Of a DNA stretch of 24,244 nt, positions 21,464-24,244 are shown in pieces (position 1 is the stretch's first letter; each line of letters begins with the position of its first letter). The position numbers were made by a program, and so were the translations under genes. Where the stretch lies: the NCBI GenBank assembly GCA_964640195.1, contig CAZXIC010000016.1:1-24244 (forward strand), in the 5' to 3' direction. The notes below the pieces were generated by a model. That model was not told the DNA's origin, did not search any database, and saw nothing but the letters and a program-made list of their open reading frames with translations. Source of the DNA: CAZXIC01 sp964640195 (GTDB lineage Archaea > Iainarchaeota > Iainarchaeia > Iainarchaeales > GCA-2688035).

Positions 21464-21804
21464 TTTGCAGGCCCCCAACTCAAATCGGGCCTGCTTAGGT
21501 ATTTCTCAACAAGCTTTGGGTTCCAAACCCAGATTATCGCACCATCCTCGTCAATGTAAATCTTTCCGCTATACTCCAGATAATCAAGAACCAGATTGAA
21601 TGTTTGGTACATCATCTTCTTGGGCAAGCTGCGCCAAAGCTTTGCCTTGGTAGGATACTCTTTAGCCTTTTGAATAGCCTCTTCAACCATAAGCACAGTA
21701 TCGAGCCTTGGATAGCGAAGAATATTGCGGGGTTTAAATCTTGCAGTTCTAGGCAAATCACTCAGTATATCAATTGATACAATATGTTTATTTAACCCCC
21801 TCAT
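21460..21804 (-). CDS. Winged-helix-like partner (candidate antitoxin) of the RelE-type toxin
   Basis: The product is 114 residues from the ATG at 21802-21804; a TTG at 21822 would extend it by six residues. The middle part YPRLDTVLMVEEAIQKAKEY and the following PTKAKLWRSLPKKMMYQTFN, LVLDYLEYSGKIYIDEDGAI read as three helices and a beta wing, the pattern of a small winged-helix domain. I recall this family in many DPANN genomes, often beside RelE-type genes, usually without a name. It is not an RHH, AbrB or Phd type antitoxin. Coupling by GTGA with the toxin-like gene supports an antitoxin role. The start region contains a perfect 12-bp palindrome at 21768-21779. Confidence 0.68.
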   Translation of the reverse strand: MRGLNKHIVSIDILSDLPRTARFKPRNILRYPRLDTVLMVEEAIQKAKEYPTKAKLWRSLPKKMMYQTFNLVLDYLEYSGKIYIDEDGAIIWVWNPKLVEKYLSRPDLSWGPAK

Positions 21805-21858
21805 TTTTGTAGCCCAAGCCAAGTCCGCCCTTTTAATGTATTCCCTGAACAGCTCGGC

Positions 21859-21866
21859 TTATAAAT
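21859..21866 (-). promoter_or_regulatory. TATA box for the toxin-antitoxin pair
   Basis: ATTTATAA on the minus strand is centred about 58 bases upstream of the antitoxin ATG, predicting a start near 21836 and a leader of about 30 bases. It is the best TATA match in the 160-base gap between this pair and the geranylgeranyl-reductase-family gene. The rest of that gap shows no gene or RNA I can recognise. Confidence 0.4.
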
Positions 21867-21940
21867 CCAGCCAATCTTTCGCTCTTTGTCGATAGCAATT
21901 CTTACTGAGCGAAGCGGGCAATCAACTCCGCAAAAAGCAA

Positions 21941-21949
21941 AAATATTAA
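21941..21949 (+). promoter_or_regulatory. Candidate TATA box for the geranylgeranyl-reductase-family gene
   Basis: AAATATTAA is centred about 38 bases upstream of the ATG at 21983, predicting a start near 21971 and a leader of about twelve bases. Evidence is position and composition only. Confidence 0.35.
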
Positions 21950-21982
21950 TTCTGCTTGGTTTCTTATTTTACTGGTTGGGCA

Positions 21983-23119
21983 ATGAGCGTAGTGAGCGTA
22001 GTCGGAGGAGGACCTGCAGGGCTGCAGACAGCCTCCCTGCTTGCAGAAGAGGGCTTTGACGTAAGCGTTTTTGAAGAGCACAATACTGTCGGCAGGCCGG
22101 TGCAGTGCGCGGGCTTGGTAAGCAAAAGCGGCGTGGAAGAGCTTGGGCTAAAGCTCGGCGAATGCACCGTAAACGAGGTAAAAGGGGCTAAAATTTTCTC
22201 CCCTGGAGGAGAATGCATTACGGTGCAGAGAAGCGCAACAGTTGCGCTTGTCATAGACAGGTTCGCGTTTGACCAACTATTCTACAGGAAGGCAAAAAAA
22301 GCCGGCTGCGACATCAGGTTGGGCAGCAGGCTGATTGACCTGAGGAACGGCAAGCTGTTTCTGGAAAGCAAAGGGCACGGGGAAATGCTGGGAAGCAAGA
22401 TAATTGTCGGAGCAGATGGGGCAAACAGCGTTGTGAGGAACAGCACGTTCGGCAGCCTTGCTGAAAAGAATTTCATCCAGGGCTATCAGGTGAGGGCAGA
22501 GGGCAGCTTTGACAGGGACATGGTTGAACTGCATTTTGGTTTTTTTGCGCCAGGCTTTTTCGCCTGGGTTATCCCTGAATCGGAAAAAACAGCAAGAATC
22601 GGTCTGGGTGCAAGGCTGGGGGAAAATGCTGCAGGGCAGCTTGAGAAATTCCTGCAGCAGCGAAACCTTCAAGTGAAGGTCTTGGGCAAGAGCGGGGCGC
22701 TTATCCCGCTTGCTGCGCCTGCAAAGAGGCTTGTGGATGGAAACACGCTGCTTGTGGGTGATGCTGCCATGCAGACAAAGGCAACAACAGGCGGCGGCAT
22801 AGTGTTTGGATTGAAGGCTGCAGGCCATTGCGCTGAGGCAATCGCAAACAACCTGAAGCACCAACAGAGCCTCAGGGCTTATGAAAAGAATATTGGGCAG
22901 CTGAACAGGGAGCTGCTGCTGCACTGGAGAATCTATTCATACATCCACTCGCTGCAGGCAGGGCAGTTTGACAGGCTTTTCATTAAAGCAAGGGACGCGG
23001 GCATTGAGCGCTTCCTGGAACAGTACGGCGACATGGACAAGCCAAGTGCGTTCATGAGGAAAATATTGTTCAAGCCAAAAATGTGGGGGCTTCTTCCAGC
23101 AGCCCTGAAAATGGTGTGA
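21983..23119 (+). CDS. Geranylgeranyl-reductase-family FAD-dependent oxidoreductase
   Basis: The product is 378 residues from the ATG at 21983; the frame extends upstream to a TTG, but the FAD-binding SVVSVVGGGPAGLQTA follows directly after this ATG. The E of VFEEHNTVGRPVQC ends the second strand, and QCAGLVS holds the conserved Cys-Gly region of the family. VGADGANSVVR and the second FAD motif LVGDAAMQTKATTGGGIVFG are clear, and GFFAWVIPESEKTARIGLG matches the family's substrate-site G-[YF]-x-W-[IV]-x-P strand. In archaea these enzymes saturate geranylgeranyl chains of membrane ether lipids or reduce dolichol-type carriers. Either fits a region rich in lipid-linked sugar genes. It appears as a single gene with its own promoter. 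Confidence 0.85.
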   Translation: MSVVSVVGGGPAGLQTASLLAEEGFDVSVFEEHNTVGRPVQCAGLVSKSGVEELGLKLGECTVNEVKGAKIFSPGGECITVQRSATVALVIDRFAFDQLFYRKAKKAGCDIRLGSRLIDLRNGKLFLESKGHGEMLGSKIIVGADGANSVVRNSTFGSLAEKNFIQGYQVRAEGSFDRDMVELHFGFFAPGFFAWVIPESEKTARIGLGARLGENAAGQLEKFLQQRNLQVKVLGKSGALIPLAAPAKRLVDGNTLLVGDAAMQTKATTGGGIVFGLKAAGHCAEAIANNLKHQQSLRAYEKNIGQLNRELLLHWRIYSYIHSLQAGQFDRLFIKARDAGIERFLEQYGDMDKPSAFMRKILFKPKMWGLLPAALKMV

Positions 23120-23227
23120 TGCTATGCCTCAGCAGCATGAAGGTTTGCTTCGGTGCTACTTACAAAAAAACATTTCTAAAACCCTTTTTCTTGTATTTCC
23201 CTCCAATTCCCCGAAAATATGAAAGGG

Positions 23228-23246
23228 TTAATATAATGTTATATCT
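23228..23246 (+). promoter_or_regulatory. Double TATA-like stretch before the LamG gene
   Basis: TTAATATAAT at 23228-23237 and TTATATCT at 23239-23246 lie 26 to 35 bases upstream of the ATG at 23268. The second would give a leaderless message and the first a ten-base leader. A small hairpin (TGGAG at 23252-23256 pairing with CTCCA at 23263-23267) sits directly before the ATG. Confidence 0.45.
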
Positions 23247-23267
23247 CTATATGGAGCTGGTTCTCCA

Positions 23268-24244
23268 ATGCGGTTTCGCTGGATTGCGCTGTTGATTGCT
23301 GTGCTTTTAGCTGTTCCTTTTGCTTTAGCCCCCACTTGGCTCTCAACAACTGCAACAGACTTCAATGCTTCTGGAACTGGCCTTGACTTTAACTGGAGCT
23401 ATGCGGCAATGGATGGCAACCTGATGCCGACCGGCGAGCTTGACTTCAATGTCTGGAAAACATATCCCTCTCTCTCCTGGAGCGGCAGCCAAGCAAGCGA
23501 CTATGACCAGAACCTTATTACCTACTACAAGTTCAACGACAGGAACAGCGGCGGCAGCGGCGGAAACTGGATTTTTGACGATACAAACAACCACTACGAT
23601 GGGAATTTAATGAACGGCGCTGACATCACTGGCTGGGGAATGTGGGATTCAAATGCATTGCATTTGGGGGCAGTAAATGATGTGTATGTTAAGACCTCTC
23701 TCTTGCCGCCAGTGCAGGGAACGATAATAACTTGGTTTAATGCAGATCTTGTTAGCGGCAGAATGATGGTCGGAGCTATTGATGCCTCCGGTAACCGAAG
23801 TTACCTTGGGCTCAATACTGTTCTTGGTGGCGGGGTGGGGGCAGCATCTTGGAGTATAATTAAGGGGACTACTAATATCCAAGCAGGAAGGTGGTATCAC
23901 GGGGCGCTGACCTGGGATGGAACAACCGTAAACATGTACTTGGACGGAATACGAGAATACTCTGCAGGTCAATCCGGTTCTCCCGCCGGTACAAGCGCTT
24001 TGGTTGTCGGGGCAGGCAATAATAATGGTACTCCGGGCTGGGAATTTGACGGCTTGATAGACGAAGCCAAAATCTACAATAGGGCTTTGAGTGCTACCGA
24101 GATTCAGGCTGATTATAACAGCTGGATGAAAAGCAATTATTACAGCAGGATTTTTGATTCCAACACTTCTATGGTTTCTTGGAAGACTATTGAGTGGGCT
24201 GATTTTTCAGACCAGAACAACAATGTAAGTGTTGATTACAGGGG
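23268..24244 (+). CDS. Secreted LamG-domain (laminin G/jellyroll) protein, N-terminal part
   Basis: The frame is open from the ATG at 23268 to the right edge, giving at least 325 residues with no stop in view. The first 21 residues, RFRWIALLIAVLLAVPFALA, form a signal peptide cut before PTW. From about residue 80 a LamG-like jellyroll appears: LITYYKFNDRN, WIFDDTNNHYDGNL, ALHLGAVNDVYV, TIITWFNAD, GRWYHGALTWDGTTVNMYLD, ALVVGAGNNNGTPGWEFDG and LIDEAKIYNRALSATEIQAD. The last is the near-invariant closing strand of bacterial and archaeal LamG_3 domains. These domains bind glycans or proteins outside the cell. A possible second domain begins after residue 300. The gene is transcribed in the same direction as the geranylgeranyl-reductase gene but has its own promoter. 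Confidence 0.85.
   Translation, partial: MRFRWIALLIAVLLAVPFALAPTWLSTTATDFNASGTGLDFNWSYAAMDGNLMPTGELDFNVWKTYPSLSWSGSQASDYDQNLITYYKFNDRNSGGSGGNWIFDDTNNHYDGNLMNGADITGWGMWDSNALHLGAVNDVYVKTSLLPPVQGTIITWFNADLVSGRMMVGAIDASGNRSYLGLNTVLGGGVGAASWSIIKGTTNIQAGRWYHGALTWDGTTVNMYLDGIREYSAGQSGSPAGTSALVVGAGNNNGTPGWEFDGLIDEAKIYNRALSATEIQADYNSWMKSNYYSRIFDSNTSMVSWKTIEWADFSDQNNNVSVDYR

Noticed and set aside
21983..22003. Tandem GAGCGTAGT repeat at the start of the flavoprotein gene
   Set aside because: It codes the SVVSVV strand of the FAD-binding fold, and two copies of nine bases need no special explanation.
22277..22924. 215-codon minus-strand frame antisense to the geranylgeranyl-reductase-family gene
   Set aside because: No domain is recognisable, it is Cys- and Gln-rich in the manner of reversed codons, and the plus-strand gene is clear.
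1..24244. CRISPR arrays, tRNA or rRNA genes, transposases and integrases
   Set aside because: I looked on both strands and saw no regularly spaced repeats, no tRNA-like T-loop with acceptor pairing, and no mobile-element proteins.

Overview
This window reads as archaeal. Protein-coding density is very high, several genes begin about 26 bases after a TATA-like box with little or no leader, others have short GGAG/GGTG-type ribosome sites, TTG and GTG starts are common, and arginine is mostly AGG/AGA. The gene content (archaeal-type methylthioadenosine phosphorylase, a geranylgeranyl-reductase-family flavoprotein, an LPG-synthase-TM flippase-like protein, secreted PKD and LamG proteins, and a RelE-type toxin with a winged-helix-like partner) recalls small-genome DPANN archaea such as Diapherotrites or Micrarchaeota. 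No rRNA is present and I cannot fix the phylum. No tRNA, CRISPR array or insertion sequence was recognised, and no gene-free stretch exceeds 300 bases.

Region 1-14881 (or 15408) is a surface-glycan island. It opens with the end of a family 2 glycosyltransferase (1-288), a NodB-type deacetylase (minus), and a divergent B12-binding radical SAM protein (plus). A seven-gene minus-strand operon then runs from 10025 down to 2633: UDP-glucose dehydrogenase, sugar nucleotidyltransferase, dolichol-phosphate-type glycosyltransferase, nitroreductase-like flavoprotein, a 540-residue helical-toroid protein, UDP-glucuronate decarboxylase, and a flippase-like membrane protein. Together these suggest UDP-Glc to UDP-GlcA to UDP-Xyl, lipid-linked sugar transfer, and membrane translocation.

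At 10074-10104 the operon faces a divergent two-gene unit across a shared AT-rich promoter containing a near-perfect 23-bp palindrome. That unit encodes a SAM methyltransferase and the most striking protein in the window: a ribbon-helix-helix DNA-binding domain fused to a nucleotidyltransferase-like domain whose catalytic signature has decayed. My leading hypothesis is that it is a sugar- or sugar-nucleotide-sensing repressor that acts on the palindrome and controls the glycan operons. A minus-strand pair (polytopic membrane protein and TIM-barrel isomerase-like protein) and a plus-strand pair (nucleotidyltransferase and a sugar-phosphate transferase lacking its membrane helix) complete the island.

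Region 15409-17614 is a purine/methylthioadenosine salvage operon: apt, a GNAT gene broken by a one-base loss, the MTA phosphorylase gene, and a zinc-ribbon/AbrB regulator. Another perfect inverted repeat lies at the apt promoter. Region 17624-24244 carries a small-multidrug-export-family membrane protein (minus), a 954-residue secreted multi-domain surface protein (plus), a toxin-antitoxin pair (minus), a geranylgeranyl-reductase-family protein (plus), and the start of a secreted LamG-domain protein that runs off the right edge.
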